A stretch of DNA of 64,000 nucleotides from Bosea sp. RAC05. GTDB lineage: Bacteria > Pseudomonadota > Alphaproteobacteria > Rhizobiales > Beijerinckiaceae. The translations under genes and the position numbers were made by a program. Positions within the stretch are counted from its first letter, which is position 1, and each line of letters starts with the position of its first letter. This document shows positions 53,441 to 63,424 of this stretch, piece by piece. Location: positions 867,501 through 931,500 of the forward strand of contig NZ_CP016464.1 of NCBI RefSeq assembly GCF_001713455.1. The letters are read 5' to 3'. Under the pieces are notes generated by a model. That model ran no database searches. It had not been told where the DNA came from and saw only the letters and a program-made list of their open reading frames with translations.

Positions 53441-53734
53441 GGCGCGCGTGACGGCCCACGCCTCGGTCGCGCTCCGGCAACCGTGGCGCGACAGCACTCC
53501 CCGCCTCCCGACGGGAAGCGCGGCCGAATAGGGTCTTGTCTCGAGGCCGGCCGTGACGAATGGCAGCAGCCGCAAAGGCGGCTACTCGCGTCGACCGTGA
53601 ATCCGACATGGGGAAGCCGACCTGCGATTGTAAGGTCGCGGCGGAAATAAGACCGGCGCGGAATTGCCACCGCGGCCTGCCCCGACATGCTAGCGAGGGC
53701 GCGCCCGCCGCCCCGGTCGGCGGGAGAACCGACC

Positions 53735-54565
53735 ATGAAAACCATCACCGCCCACGGCGCCGCGATCCCCGTGCTCGGCTTCGGCACCTTCCGGATGCAG
53801 GCGCCGGACGTGCTGCGCATGGTGCCCGCCGTGCTGAAGCTCGGCTTTCGCCATGTCGACACCGCCCAGATCTACCGCAACGAGGCCGCCGTCGGCGAGG
53901 CCATCGCCGGCAGCGGCGTGGCGCGCGGCGACATCTTCCTGACCACCAAGGTCTGGATCGACAATTTCGCGCCGGATCGGTTCGCAGCCTCCGTCGACGA
54001 GAGCCTCGCGAAGCTGAAGACCGACCATGTCGACCTCCTGCTGCTGCACTGGCCCAATGGCAGCGTGCCGCTGGCCGACCAGATCGGCGCGCTCAACGCC
54101 GTGCGCGAGGCCGGCAGGACGCGTCATATCGGCGTCAGCAACTACACAATCGCCCTGCTCGCGCAGGCACGCGCGCTCAGCGCCGCGCCGCTCGTCACCA
54201 ACCAGGTCGAGGACCACCCCTATCTCGACCAGGGCCGGCTGTTGGCGGCGATGCGCGAAGCCGGGATGGCGCTGACCGCCTATTATGCGATGGCCGACGG
54301 CAAGGTCTTCGCCGATCCGCTGCTCGCCGAGATCGCCGCGCGGCACCATCGCAGCATCGCCCAGATCGTGCTGCGCTGGCTCGTGCAGCAGGAGGGTGTC
54401 GTCGCGCTGTCGAAGACGGTGAGCGAGGAGCGCGCCCGCGACAACGCTGCGATCTTCGACTTCGCCCTCGATGAGGCCGAGATGGCGGCGATTCATGGGC
54501 TGGCGGAGCCGAACGGGCGGGTGCTCAAGCCCGAGGGCCTCTCGCCGGTCTGGGACGCGGCCTGA
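53735..54565 (+). CDS. aldo/keto reductase
   Basis: A 276-aa NADPH-dependent oxidoreductase (DkgA/DkgB-like). Catalytic tetrad: Asp42 and Tyr47 in RHVDTAQIYRNE, Lys72 in FLTTKVWID and His105 in LLLLHWPNG. NADP-binding region is ALSKTVSEERARDNAAIFDF near the C-terminus. ATG 53735 has GGGAG upstream. Likely reduces 2,5-diketogluconate- or methylglyoxal-type carbonyls. Monocistronic. Confidence 0.92.
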   Translation: MKTITAHGAAIPVLGFGTFRMQAPDVLRMVPAVLKLGFRHVDTAQIYRNEAAVGEAIAGSGVARGDIFLTTKVWIDNFAPDRFAASVDESLAKLKTDHVDLLLLHWPNGSVPLADQIGALNAVREAGRTRHIGVSNYTIALLAQARALSAAPLVTNQVEDHPYLDQGRLLAAMREAGMALTAYYAMADGKVFADPLLAEIAARHHRSIAQIVLRWLVQQEGVVALSKTVSEERARDNAAIFDFALDEAEMAAIHGLAEPNGRVLKPEGLSPVWDAA

Positions 54566-54729
54566 TCAGCCCCCTTGGCCGGCGGGGCGCCGCGGCGTGG
54601 TCTTGCGACAGGGACCATGCCGCCGTGCATGGCCGCCAGACCGGCTCTGCTCGCCCCGCCTCTGGTGCATGGCCGGGCCGCCACCTAGACTGGCGCCTTC
54701 CTCAGATGCAAGGGCGGGCACGGCACTTC

Positions 54730-56238
54730 ATGGATCAGCGGGTCGACCCCTCGGCGCATCAGGCGGCGGCCGCGCAGGCGCCGATGCGCCACGAGGACAT
54801 CCGCAGCATCCTGTTCGGCATCATGCTCGCCATGTTCCTGGCGGCGCTCGACCAGACCATCGTCGCCACCGCGATGCCGACGATCGGGCGCGAGCTCGGC
54901 GACGTCACGCATCTGCCCTGGGTGGTAACGGCCTATCTCCTGGCCTCGACCGCGGTGACACCGCTCTACGGCAAGCTCGCCGACATCCATGGCCGGCGCG
55001 TCGTGCTGCTCAGCGGCATCGCCGTGTTCATGGCGGGCTCGCTGGCCTGCGCGCTGGCGCCCTCGCTCTGGCTCCTGGTGCTGGCGCGCTTCGTCCAGGG
55101 CCTCGGCGGCGGCGGGCTGATCGCGCTGGCGCAGACCATCGTCGCCGACATGGTCTCGCCCAAGGAGCGCGGGCGCTACCAGGTCTATATCGCCTCCGTC
55201 TTCATGGCGTCCTCGCTGCTCGGACCCGTGCTGGGCGGCGTCATCGCGGAACGGCTGCACTGGTCGGTGATCTTCTGGATCAACCTGCCGCTCGGCGCGG
55301 CCGCCTATGCGATGACGAGTTCGGCGCTGAAGCGGCTGCCGCGACACGAGCGGCCCCACAGGCTCGATTTGCTCGGCGCCACGCTGATCACCAGCGCGAC
55401 GATGACGCTGCTGCTGGCGCTCTCCTGGGGCGGCACGCATTACCCCTGGGCGTCCGCGCCGATCGGCGGGCTCGTGGCGCTGTCGCTCCTGCTCTGGCTC
55501 GCCTTCGCCTGGCGGCTGCGCACCGCGCAGGAGCCGCTGATCCCGCTCGACATCCTCGCCAACAAGGTGGTGCGGATGGGCACGATCGCGGCCGGCTTCG
55601 GCATGGGCACCTTCATCGGCCTGACGATCTACCTGCCGATCTATTTCGAGAGCGTGATGGGGCTGAGTGCCGCCTCCTCGGGGCTCGGCCTGCTGCCGCT
55701 GACGGTGGGCACGGTCATGGGCGCGACGCTGTCGGGCCGGGCGATGACGCGGCTGACGCATTACAAGCGCGTGCCGGTGATCGGGCTCAGCGTCGCGCTG
55801 GTCGGGGTGGCGCTGCTGGCCTGGCAGGCCGGGCGGATGCCGCTCGTGCCCTTCTGCGCGCTGCTGGCGCTGATCAGCCTCGGGCTCGGCACGATGCTGC
55901 CGGTCGCGACCGTCTCGATCCAGAACGCGGTGCTGCCGCATCAGCTGGGCACCGCGACGGGGGCGGCGAATTTCTTCCGCCAGATCGGCGGGGCGCTGAT
56001 CGTGGCGATCTTCGGGGCCATCGTGCTCGGCGGCATCGGCGGCGCCGGGCCGGGCCTGTCGCACGAGTCCATCCGGCTCGACGGCGTCGATCGCGACACC
56101 ATGGTGCGGCTGTTCCAGTATGTCTTCGCCGCGACCTGCCTCGGCTTCGCCTGCGCGCTCGGCTTCCTGCTGCGGATGGAGGAACTGCCGCTGCGCAGCG
56201 GCGCGGTCCAGGCCGCCAAGGCGCCTGCGGTCGATTGA
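54730..56238 (+). CDS. DHA2-family MFS multidrug efflux transporter (EmrB/QacA type)
   Basis: A 502-aa protein with 14 hydrophobic segments. FLAALDQTIVATAMPTIGRE is the first helix motif, LYGKLADIHGRRVVLLSG is motif A, and a GGGGLIALAQTIVADMVSPK loop and LGPVLGGVIAERLHWSVIFW (motif C) follow. Start uncertain: ATG 54730, with in-frame ATGs at 54706 and 54625. Proton-driven drug export is expected. No EmrA-type partner is adjacent, so it is probably an inner-membrane-only pump. Confidence 0.9.
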   Translation: MDQRVDPSAHQAAAAQAPMRHEDIRSILFGIMLAMFLAALDQTIVATAMPTIGRELGDVTHLPWVVTAYLLASTAVTPLYGKLADIHGRRVVLLSGIAVFMAGSLACALAPSLWLLVLARFVQGLGGGGLIALAQTIVADMVSPKERGRYQVYIASVFMASSLLGPVLGGVIAERLHWSVIFWINLPLGAAAYAMTSSALKRLPRHERPHRLDLLGATLITSATMTLLLALSWGGTHYPWASAPIGGLVALSLLLWLAFAWRLRTAQEPLIPLDILANKVVRMGTIAAGFGMGTFIGLTIYLPIYFESVMGLSAASSGLGLLPLTVGTVMGATLSGRAMTRLTHYKRVPVIGLSVALVGVALLAWQAGRMPLVPFCALLALISLGLGTMLPVATVSIQNAVLPHQLGTATGAANFFRQIGGALIVAIFGAIVLGGIGGAGPGLSHESIRLDGVDRDTMVRLFQYVFAATCLGFACALGFLLRMEELPLRSGAVQAAKAPAVD

Positions 56239-56337
56239 TTCAGATCGCGCCGGGCCCTCCGCTTTCGGCTAGCCTCGCCACAGACCCGTCAAGAACCGCG
56301 GTCTAGTCTGCGACATCCTACGCGGCAGGAGAGCCCC

Positions 56338-56865
56338 ATGTCCGATCTCGTCGTCATCGTCTACCCGACCGAAGCCCGCGCCGAGGAGATGCGCCAGAAG
56401 CTCTTCGCGCTGCAGAAGGAATATCTGATCGAGATCGGCGACGCCGCCATCGCGGTGATGCAGGAGGGCGGCAAGGTGAAGCTGAACCAGCTGCTCAACA
56501 CCACCGCCATGGGCGCGGCCTCGGGCTCCTTCTGGGGCCTGCTGATCGGCGCGATCTTCCTGATGCCGCTGGCCGGCGCGGCGCTGGGCGCGGCCTCGGG
56601 CGCGCTCGGCGGGGCGCTGACCGACTACGGCGTCAACGACGCCTTCATGAAGGATCTCGCCGGCAGCCTGCAGCCGGGCAATGCGGCGCTGTTCGTGCTG
56701 GTCCAGCGCGTCACCGGCGACAAGGTGCTGGAGGCGATCAAGGGCACCGGCGGCGTGGTGCTGAAGACCTCGCTCGACCACACCCGCGAGCAGGCCCTGC
56801 GCGATGCGCTGGCGGGGGTGAGCGCAGCAGCGCCGGCGGCGGGCGGGTCGTCGACGGTGGGGTGA
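56338..56865 (+). CDS. DUF1269 family protein
   Basis: A 175-aa protein starting MSDLVVIVYPTEARAEEMRQ, with LNQLLNTTAMGAASGSFWGL and then LIGAIFLMPLAGAALGAASG (glycine-rich hydrophobic hairpin, about residues 58-95). This is the DUF1269 layout. Function unknown; the hairpin suggests membrane association. SD GGCAGGAG. Monocistronic. Confidence 0.85.
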   Translation: MSDLVVIVYPTEARAEEMRQKLFALQKEYLIEIGDAAIAVMQEGGKVKLNQLLNTTAMGAASGSFWGLLIGAIFLMPLAGAALGAASGALGGALTDYGVNDAFMKDLAGSLQPGNAALFVLVQRVTGDKVLEAIKGTGGVVLKTSLDHTREQALRDALAGVSAAAPAAGGSSTVG

Positions 56866-56877
56866 CGAAATCTCGCG

Positions 56878-56960
56878 TCATTGCGAGCGTAGCGAAGCAA
56901 TCCAGACTGAAGCGCGCGGCCGCTCTGGATTGCTTCGTCGGCTTTGCCTCCTCGCAATGC
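56878..56960. repeat. intergenic palindrome, family P1
   Basis: TCATTGCGAG-GCGAAGCAATCCAG pairs with CTGGATTGCTTCG-CTCGCAATG. The same family occurs at 63321-63406. It sits between convergent genes. Confidence 0.7.
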
Positions 56961-56975
56961 CGCGGAGGCCGTTGA

Positions 56976-57818
<843 letters not shown>

Positions 57819-57962
57819 GGCGTGGCTCCGGCGTGCGTCTGGGGAAAACGCGGGAGCGATGGCGGATGAGCGCCGCGCCGTCAAGGCGCATGGCCTGGAA
57901 CGCGCCCCCGCCGGCCGTGTTACAGTGGCGAACGACGCCGCAGCCCGGCCGGAGGCCCCCCG

Positions 57963-58247
57963 ATGAAGCACCTGACCCTGTCCCTGCTGCTCCTGCTCGC
58001 AGCCGCGCCCGCGCTGGCGCAATCGCGTCCCTCCACCCCCGACCGCAGTTGCGCCGCCAACCGCCAGAGCGTCGCGGCAAACGGCGCGATCGTGCTCGGC
58101 ACCGGCGGCTTCACCTTTGACCGCTTCGTGCGCGACCGCAGCTTCTGCCAGCATGGCGACTTCCTCGAGCCCGCCTTCGTGCCGAGCCGCGACACCCCCC
58201 AATGCTTCATCGGCTATCGCTGCAAGGTGGATGTGCCCTGGGATTGA
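57963..58247 (+). CDS. small secreted cysteine-containing protein
   Basis: A 94-aa protein with a signal peptide ([20 protein letters not shown], cut after LAQ). The ~74-residue mature part has four cysteines ([21 protein letters not shown]), likely two disulfides. [20 protein letters not shown] is its most distinctive stretch. Family not recognised. Stand-alone, divergent from dapD. Confidence 0.65.
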   Translation: MKHLTLSLLLLLAAAPALAQSRPSTPDRSCAANRQSVAANGAIVLGTGGFTFDRFVRDRSFCQHGDFLEPAFVPSRDTPQCFIGYRCKVDVPWD

Positions 58248-58319
58248 AGGGCGGCGCTTTACCTCGCCCGGTCGCGGCGGCAGTCTCGGCCACAACCTTG
58301 CCAACCCGCCGGACCTCTC

Positions 58320-59654
58320 ATGCGCCTCTGGATCAGGAACCCGCTCGGCATCGTCGCCGAGAACGCCTCGGGCGGTGTCGTGGTCGAGGGGGGCGTCATC
58401 GCCGAGTTGGTCGCGGCGGGCGGAGAGCCGGCCGCGCCGGTCGATGCCGTGTTCGATGCGTCGGAGCATGTCGTCCTGCCCGGCCTGATCAACACGCATC
58501 ACCATTTCTACCAGACGCTGACGCGCGCCCATCCGGCCGCGATCGACCGCGAATTGTTTCCCTGGCTCACCGCGCTCTATCCGCTCTGGGCGCGGCTGAC
58601 GCCCGAGGATCTGCGGTTGGCCGTGCGGGCGGCGCTGGCCGAGCTGCTGCTCTCGGGCTGCACCACGGCGGCCGACCATCATTACCTCTACCCGCCCGGG
58701 CTGGAGGATGCCGTCGACATCGCCGTGGAGGAGGCGCGCGCGCTCGGCATCCGCGCCACGATCTCGCGTGGCTCGATGAACCTGTCGCAGAAGGATGGCG
58801 GGCTGCCGCCCGACACGGTGGTGCAGGACGAGGACACCATCCTCGCCGACAGCGAGCGCGTGCTGCGGCTCTTCCACGATCCCGCGCCCGGCAGCATGAT
58901 CCAGATCGCGCTGGCGCCCTGCTCGCCGTTTTCGGTGACGCCGTCCCTGATGGCGAAATCGGCGGAATTGGCGGCGCGCTTCGACGCGCCGCTTCACACC
59001 CATCTCGCCGAGACGAAGGACGAGGACGCCTATTGCCTCCAGGTCTACGGCAAGCGCCCGCTCGACCTGCTCGAGGAGACCGGCTGGATGCGGCCGAAGA
59101 CCTGGCTCGCCCATGGCGTGCATTTCTCCTGCGAGGAATGCGACCGGCTGGGCCGGGCCGGAGTCGGCGTCTGCCATTGCCCGACCTCGAACGGCGTGCT
59201 CGCCTCCGGCTTCTGCCGCACGCGCGAGCTGGAGGCGGCCGGCGCGCCGCTCGGGCTCGGCGTCGACGGTTCGGCCTCCAATGACGGCTCGAACCTGATG
59301 GAGGAGCTGCGCCACGCGCTGCTGATCAATCGGCTGCGTTATGAAAGCGCCGCCGCGGTGACTGCGCGCGACGTCATCCGCTGGGCGACGCAAGGCTCCG
59401 CGCGCTGCCTCGGCCGCTCCGACATCGGCACGATCGCGCCGGGCTTCCAGGCCGATCTCGCGCTCTACCGGCTGGACGAGCTGCGTTTCTCCGGCGCGCA
59501 TGACCCGGTCGCCGCGCTGGTGCTGTGCGGCGCGCACCGGGCCGACCGCGTCATGGTCGCCGGTCGCTGGCGCGTGGTCGACGGGGCGATCCCCGGCCTC
59601 GACCTCGCGGCGCTCCGGCGCGCCCATGGTGCGGCCTCGCGCCGCTACGCCTGA
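58320..59654 (+). CDS. 8-oxoguanine deaminase (amidohydrolase)
   Basis: A 444-aa amidohydrolase. Zinc ligands: [19 protein letters not shown] (HxH near residue 60), [32 protein letters not shown], and [20 protein letters not shown] (the Asp). The sequence pattern, with the N-terminal [20 protein letters not shown], matches 8-oxoguanine deaminases, which make urate from oxidised guanine; a guanine or cytosine deaminase-like role is the alternative. No purine genes are adjacent. Confidence 0.88.
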   Translation: MRLWIRNPLGIVAENASGGVVVEGGVIAELVAAGGEPAAPVDAVFDASEHVVLPGLINTHHHFYQTLTRAHPAAIDRELFPWLTALYPLWARLTPEDLRLAVRAALAELLLSGCTTAADHHYLYPPGLEDAVDIAVEEARALGIRATISRGSMNLSQKDGGLPPDTVVQDEDTILADSERVLRLFHDPAPGSMIQIALAPCSPFSVTPSLMAKSAELAARFDAPLHTHLAETKDEDAYCLQVYGKRPLDLLEETGWMRPKTWLAHGVHFSCEECDRLGRAGVGVCHCPTSNGVLASGFCRTRELEAAGAPLGLGVDGSASNDGSNLMEELRHALLINRLRYESAAAVTARDVIRWATQGSARCLGRSDIGTIAPGFQADLALYRLDELRFSGAHDPVAALVLCGAHRADRVMVAGRWRVVDGAIPGLDLAALRRAHGAASRRYA

Positions 59655-59739
59655 GCGCTTTCGCAATCTCGACTCATTTGCGGCCTTTTCTGGCGGAGGC
59701 CATTTTGGCCTGGATCGTGCCGACCGAAGGACGCCGGAC

Positions 59740-59991
59740 ATGAAGATCGCGCCGCTCGCCGCCCTCGCCCTGGCGCTGACCGCCAGCGGCTGCATGACGC
59801 TGGAGGAGCGCCGCGCGCTCGATATGGAGCAGTGTCGTGGCTATGGCTTCCGGCAGGGTACGGACGCCTTCGCGCAATGCATGCAGACGATCGACGTCGA
59901 GCGGGCGGCGGTGCGGCGCACCTATGTCTACCAGGATTTCGGCGGCTTCTATGGCGGCTATGGCTTCGGCTACGGCTATCGTCGCTGGTGA
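59740..59991 (+). CDS. small lipoprotein
   Basis: An 83-aa protein: [18 protein letters not shown] is a lipoprotein signal with lipobox TASGC (Cys 18). The mature part is charged and ends in a Gly/Tyr/Phe-rich tail ([18 protein letters not shown]). Function unknown. Convergent with the MarR gene, stops one base apart. Confidence 0.7.
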   Translation: MKIAPLAALALALTASGCMTLEERRALDMEQCRGYGFRQGTDAFAQCMQTIDVERAAVRRTYVYQDFGGFYGGYGFGYGYRRW

Positions 59992-59992
59992 G

Positions 59993-60508
59993 CTAGCCGC
60001 CCTCGCCGGATGGCGGGGCGAACTCGCGCAGGGCCGGCAGCCGCGCCTGCATCCGGCGCAGGAAATCGAGCAGCTGCGCGCGCTCCTGCGGGCTGAAGCC
60101 CTCGAGCATCAGCTGCTCGCGCGCGGTCGCGAGCGCAATCAGCTGGTCATGCAGGCCATAGCCGCTGGCCGTGAGTTCGAGGAGCTGGCGGCGGGCGTCG
60201 CGCGTGTCGGGCCGTTCCGCGACATGGCCGGCCGCCACCAAGGCCGCGGCGCTGCGGCTGACGGCGCCCTTGTCGAGCGCGATGACCTCGCAGATGCGCT
60301 GCGCCGGGATGCCGGGCTCGATCGCGAGCTGCGACATCACCCGCCATTCGGTGACGCCAATGCCGAAGCGCTCCAGATAAAGCCGCGACGAGCTGCGCGA
60401 CCAGGTGTTGGAGATCGCCGTCAGGAAATAGGGGACATAGCCGCCGAGATCGAGGACATCCCGCTCGGCGCCCTGTTCGGCGGCCTTGTCGCGTCTGGTC
60501 GAAGGCAT
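59993..60508 (-). CDS. MarR family transcriptional regulator
   Basis: A 171-aa MarR/winged-helix regulator: ITEWRVM-type segment GVTEWRVMSQLAIEPGIPAQ, recognition helix ICEVIALDKGAVSRSAAALV, wing AERPDTRDARRQLLELTASG, and dimerisation helices at both ends. ATG 60508 chosen. Probably autoregulatory; it is not obviously linked to the cob genes behind it. Confidence 0.88.
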   Translation of the reverse strand: MPSTRRDKAAEQGAERDVLDLGGYVPYFLTAISNTWSRSSSRLYLERFGIGVTEWRVMSQLAIEPGIPAQRICEVIALDKGAVSRSAAALVAAGHVAERPDTRDARRQLLELTASGYGLHDQLIALATAREQLMLEGFSPQERAQLLDFLRRMQARLPALREFAPPSGEGG

Positions 60509-60584
60509 GGCTCGTCCCGCAGTCGATGCCGGCATCTGGCATGGCCGCGCGGCGCGGGGCAAGCATGCGCCCGTGCATGGCCGC

Positions 60585-61334
60585 CTAGCGCCGCCGCAGC
60601 AGGTAGATGTCCATGATCCAGCCATGGCGCTCGCGCGCTGCGGCGCGAACCCGCGCGATGTCGTCGGCGACCTCGGCGAGCGGGCCGGCGATCAGGATCT
60701 CGTCGGGCGTGCCGAGATAGGCGCCCCAGAAGATCTCCAGCCCCTCGGGCGGGATTTTGGCGAAGGCCTGTTCGCCGTCGAGCATGACGACGACGCCGTC
60801 CGGCGCCAGCGGCAGGCCCTCCGCCAGCTTGCGGCCGGTGGTGATCAGCACGGGCTCGCCGATGCGGTTGAGCGGGATCCGGTGGCGGGCGGCGAGCGCC
60901 TGGACGCTGCTGATTCCGGGGATGACCTGCCAGTCCAGCGGCAGGCCACCGTCGCGGACGCGCTCGACGATGCGCAGCGTGCTGTCATAGAGCGCGGGAT
61001 CGCCCCAGACCAGGAGGGCGCCGGTCTGCCCCTCCGCCAGCTCCTGCCGGAACAGGGCCTCGTAGGCCGCGGCGATGCGGGCGTGCCAGTCGTCGACGAC
61101 GCCGCGATAATCGTCGCCGGCCTCGGCGCGGCGCGGCGTTTCCATCGTCACGCTGCGCCAGGGCTTCTCGATGAAGCGCGCGCAGATCGCCTCGCGCAGA
61201 TGGCGCAGGGCCGCCTTCTCCTGCCCCTTGTCGGGCAGGAAGATCACATCCGCCCGGTTGAGCGCCGCGATCGCCTGGACCGTCATCTGGTCCGGGTCGC
61301 CGGCGCCGATCCCGATGATCAGCAATCTGCGCAT
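60585..61334 (-). CDS. cobF: precorrin-6A synthase (deacetylating)
   Basis: A 249-aa SAM-dependent tetrapyrrole methylase that methylates C-1 and removes acetate to give precorrin-6A in the aerobic B12 pathway. LLIIGIGAGDPDQMTVQAIA is the N-terminal methylase motif; LLVWGDPALYDSTLRIVERV and WQVIPGISSVQALAARHRIP are also typical. ATG 61334 directly follows the bluB stop (2-bp gap). Last visible gene of the operon; its presence marks an oxygen-dependent pathway. Confidence 0.95.
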   Translation of the reverse strand: MRRLLIIGIGAGDPDQMTVQAIAALNRADVIFLPDKGQEKAALRHLREAICARFIEKPWRSVTMETPRRAEAGDDYRGVVDDWHARIAAAYEALFRQELAEGQTGALLVWGDPALYDSTLRIVERVRDGGLPLDWQVIPGISSVQALAARHRIPLNRIGEPVLITTGRKLAEGLPLAPDGVVVMLDGEQAFAKIPPEGLEIFWGAYLGTPDEILIAGPLAEVADDIARVRAAARERHGWIMDIYLLRRR

Positions 61335-61336
61335 CG

Positions 61337-61990
61337 TCACCTCGTTCCGGCGCGCGCGGGCGGCCGTCCGGGCTCCCACCCCGCCTTGACCAACTCGGGC
61401 ACCTCGCTCTCGGCCTCCGGCCAGCCGACGCAGAGCCAGGCGATCAGATTCCACTCGGGCGGCACGCCCAGCGCCTTCCGCACGATCTCCGGCTCGAGGA
61501 TCGAGACCCAGCCGACGCCGACGCCCGCCACCCGTGCCGCCAGCCAGAACTGCGTGATCGCAGCGACCACCGAATAGTCAAGCATCTCCGGCATCGTCTT
61601 GCGGCCGAGGCCATGGCCCTGCGCCGTGCCATGGTCGCAGAACACCGCGATCTGCTCGGGCGCCTCGCGCATGCCTTCGAGCTTCAGGCTGGCATAGAGC
61701 CGCGCCCGCTCGCCCTCGAAATCCGCGAGCGCATCGGCGTTGCAGCGCGCGAAACTCGCCAGCGCGGCCGCGCGCTGGACCTCGTCGCGCACGCGCAGAA
61801 AACGCCAGGGCTGCGAATGGCCGACCGAGGGCGACAGCTCCGCCTGCGCCAGCAGCCGTTCGACCAGGCCCTCCGGCAAGGCGTCGCGCCGGAAGCGCCG
61901 GACATCGCGCCGCCAGGCCAGGAGCTCGGCGAACTGGGCGGCGAACGCCTCGTCGAAGCGGGGAGGGTGGCTGGGCTGGTCCACGCTCAC
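61337..61990 (-). CDS. bluB: 5,6-dimethylbenzimidazole synthase
   Basis: A 217-aa nitroreductase-fold enzyme that cuts FMNH2 with oxygen to make the lower ligand of B12. RRDVRRFRRDALPEGLVERL, LSPSVGHSQPWRFLRVRD and DYSVVAAITQFWLAARVAGV with GVGWVSILEP are BluB-typical. It overlaps the cobB stop by four bases. Full length. Confidence 0.95.
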   Translation of the reverse strand: MSVDQPSHPPRFDEAFAAQFAELLAWRRDVRRFRRDALPEGLVERLLAQAELSPSVGHSQPWRFLRVRDEVQRAAALASFARCNADALADFEGERARLYASLKLEGMREAPEQIAVFCDHGTAQGHGLGRKTMPEMLDYSVVAAITQFWLAARVAGVGVGWVSILEPEIVRKALGVPPEWNLIAWLCVGWPEAESEVPELVKAGWEPGRPPARAGTR

Positions 61991-63306
61991 CCCGCCACCG
62001 CGATAGCATGGAAGAACGAGCCCGTGACGTGGCCGCGCCGGCTGCCGGCGGGGGCGGGTGCCGAGCCATGCGGGTCAGTCACCAGCGCCAGCGGCGGGTC
62101 CTCGCCCTGGGTGACGATCGTCGCGTAGTGGAACTCATGGCCGGTAAGCCCCGCGCCGGCCGCGCCGAGCGGCGCGTCGGCCTCGAGCACGGCGCGGCGG
62201 TAGCCGAGATTCATCTTCCGCTTCGCGAAGGAGGTCTCGACCGAGAGCAGCCCGGCCATGGCGTGGCAGACCCCGTCCGCATCGATCAGGGTGCGCCCCA
62301 GCACCATGTAGCCGCCGCACTCGCCATGCACAGGTCGGGTCTGCGCGAAGGCGCGCAGGCCTGCGAGAAAGCGGTCGGCGCCGGCGATCGCGCCCGCATG
62401 AAGCTCGGGATAGCCGCCCGGCAGCCAGCAGGCATCGCAATCCTCGGGCGGCGGCTCGTCCGCCAGCGGCGAGAACGGCACCAGCACGGCGCCCGCCGCC
62501 CGCCAGCCGGCCTCGACATGCGGATAGACGAAGCTGAAGGCGGCATCACGCGCGATCGCGATGCGCCGGCCGGGCGCCGGCAGGCGCGGGATCGCCACCC
62601 CCATAGCCGGCAAATGAGTCGTCAGGGCGGCCGCCCTGACGGCGTCGAGATCGACCGCAGCCGTCACCGCATCGGCGAGCGCCTCGAGCCGCGCCTCGAG
62701 ATCGGCGGTCTCGCCGGCCTGGACCAGCCCGAGATGGCGCTCGGGCAGGATCAGGCTGGCCTCGCGCGGCAGCGCGCCGAGCACCGGTAGGCCGATCTTT
62801 TCCATCCCCTGCGCCACCAGCCGGCGGTGCCGCTCGCTGGCGACCTTGTTGAGGATCACGCCCGCGATGGTGATGCGCGGGTCGTAATGCATGCAGCCGA
62901 GCGCAATCGCCGCCGCAGACTGCGCCTGGCCGGAAACGTCGATCACCAGCACGACGGGCCAGCCCAGCAGCGCGGCGATGTCGGCGCTCGCGCCGGTGTG
63001 CCCCTGCGGCCCCGGCACGGCGTCGAACAGCCCCATCGACCCTTCCGCGATGACGAGGTCGGCACCCTCGGCCGCATCGCCGGCGATCGCGCGCAGCAGC
63101 GCGTCGGGCATGGCGAAGGAATCGAGATTGGCGCTGGGTGCGCCGGTCGCGGCGGCGTGGAAGGCCGGGTCGATGTAATCGGGCCCGCATTTCAGCCCGC
63201 GCACCACCAGCCCGCGCCGCGTCAGCGCCCGCTGCAGGCCGAGCGTGATCGTGGTCTTGCCCGAGCCGGAGCGCGGCGCGGCGATGATCAGGCCGGGCGC
63301 GGTCAT
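61987..63306 (-). CDS. cobB: cobyrinate a,c-diamide synthase
   Basis: A 439-aa ATP- and glutamine-dependent amidase. The N-terminal synthetase domain has Walker A LIIAAPRSGSGKTTITLGL and KCGPDYIDPAFHAAATG; the C-terminal class I glutaminase-like domain has CDACWLPGGYPELHA, the catalytic Cys in VHGECGGYMVLGR, and GHEFHYATI. It is followed by bluB (ATGA-type overlap). Upstream is cobM across a 118-bp gap with a palindrome. Confidence 0.95.
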   Translation of the reverse strand: MTAPGLIIAAPRSGSGKTTITLGLQRALTRRGLVVRGLKCGPDYIDPAFHAAATGAPSANLDSFAMPDALLRAIAGDAAEGADLVIAEGSMGLFDAVPGPQGHTGASADIAALLGWPVVLVIDVSGQAQSAAAIALGCMHYDPRITIAGVILNKVASERHRRLVAQGMEKIGLPVLGALPREASLILPERHLGLVQAGETADLEARLEALADAVTAAVDLDAVRAAALTTHLPAMGVAIPRLPAPGRRIAIARDAAFSFVYPHVEAGWRAAGAVLVPFSPLADEPPPEDCDACWLPGGYPELHAGAIAGADRFLAGLRAFAQTRPVHGECGGYMVLGRTLIDADGVCHAMAGLLSVETSFAKRKMNLGYRRAVLEADAPLGAAGAGLTGHEFHYATIVTQGEDPPLALVTDPHGSAPAPAGSRRGHVTGSFFHAIAVAG

Positions 63307-63320
63307 GGACGGGCTCCTCC

Positions 63321-63406
63321 GTCATTGCGAGGAGCGTAAGCGACGAAGCAATCCAGGAAGGTGCCGAGCGAGCCGGTCTGGATTGCTTCGCTGCGCTCGC
63401 AATGAT
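63321..63406. repeat. intergenic palindrome, family P1
   Basis: GTCATTGCGAGGAGC...GAAGCAATCCAG pairs with CTGGATTGCTTCG...GCTCGCAATGA. Same family as 56878-56960. It lies between cobM and cobB inside a likely operon, so it may stabilise or trim the mRNA. Confidence 0.7.
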
Positions 63407-63424
63407 GGGGGTGGGCGGTCATTC

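Noticed and set aside
54471..56306. Second long plus-strand frame over the efflux pump
   Set aside because: Alternative frame with Arg/Ala/Asp-rich sequence and no hydrophobic segments; the DHA2 frame has 14 helices and family motifs.
57819..59795. Upstream extension of the dapD frame through the region opposite the 8-oxoguanine deaminase gene
   Set aside because: DapD starts naturally at 57818 with an SD. The extension is antisense to conserved coding sequence and has no domain-like segments.
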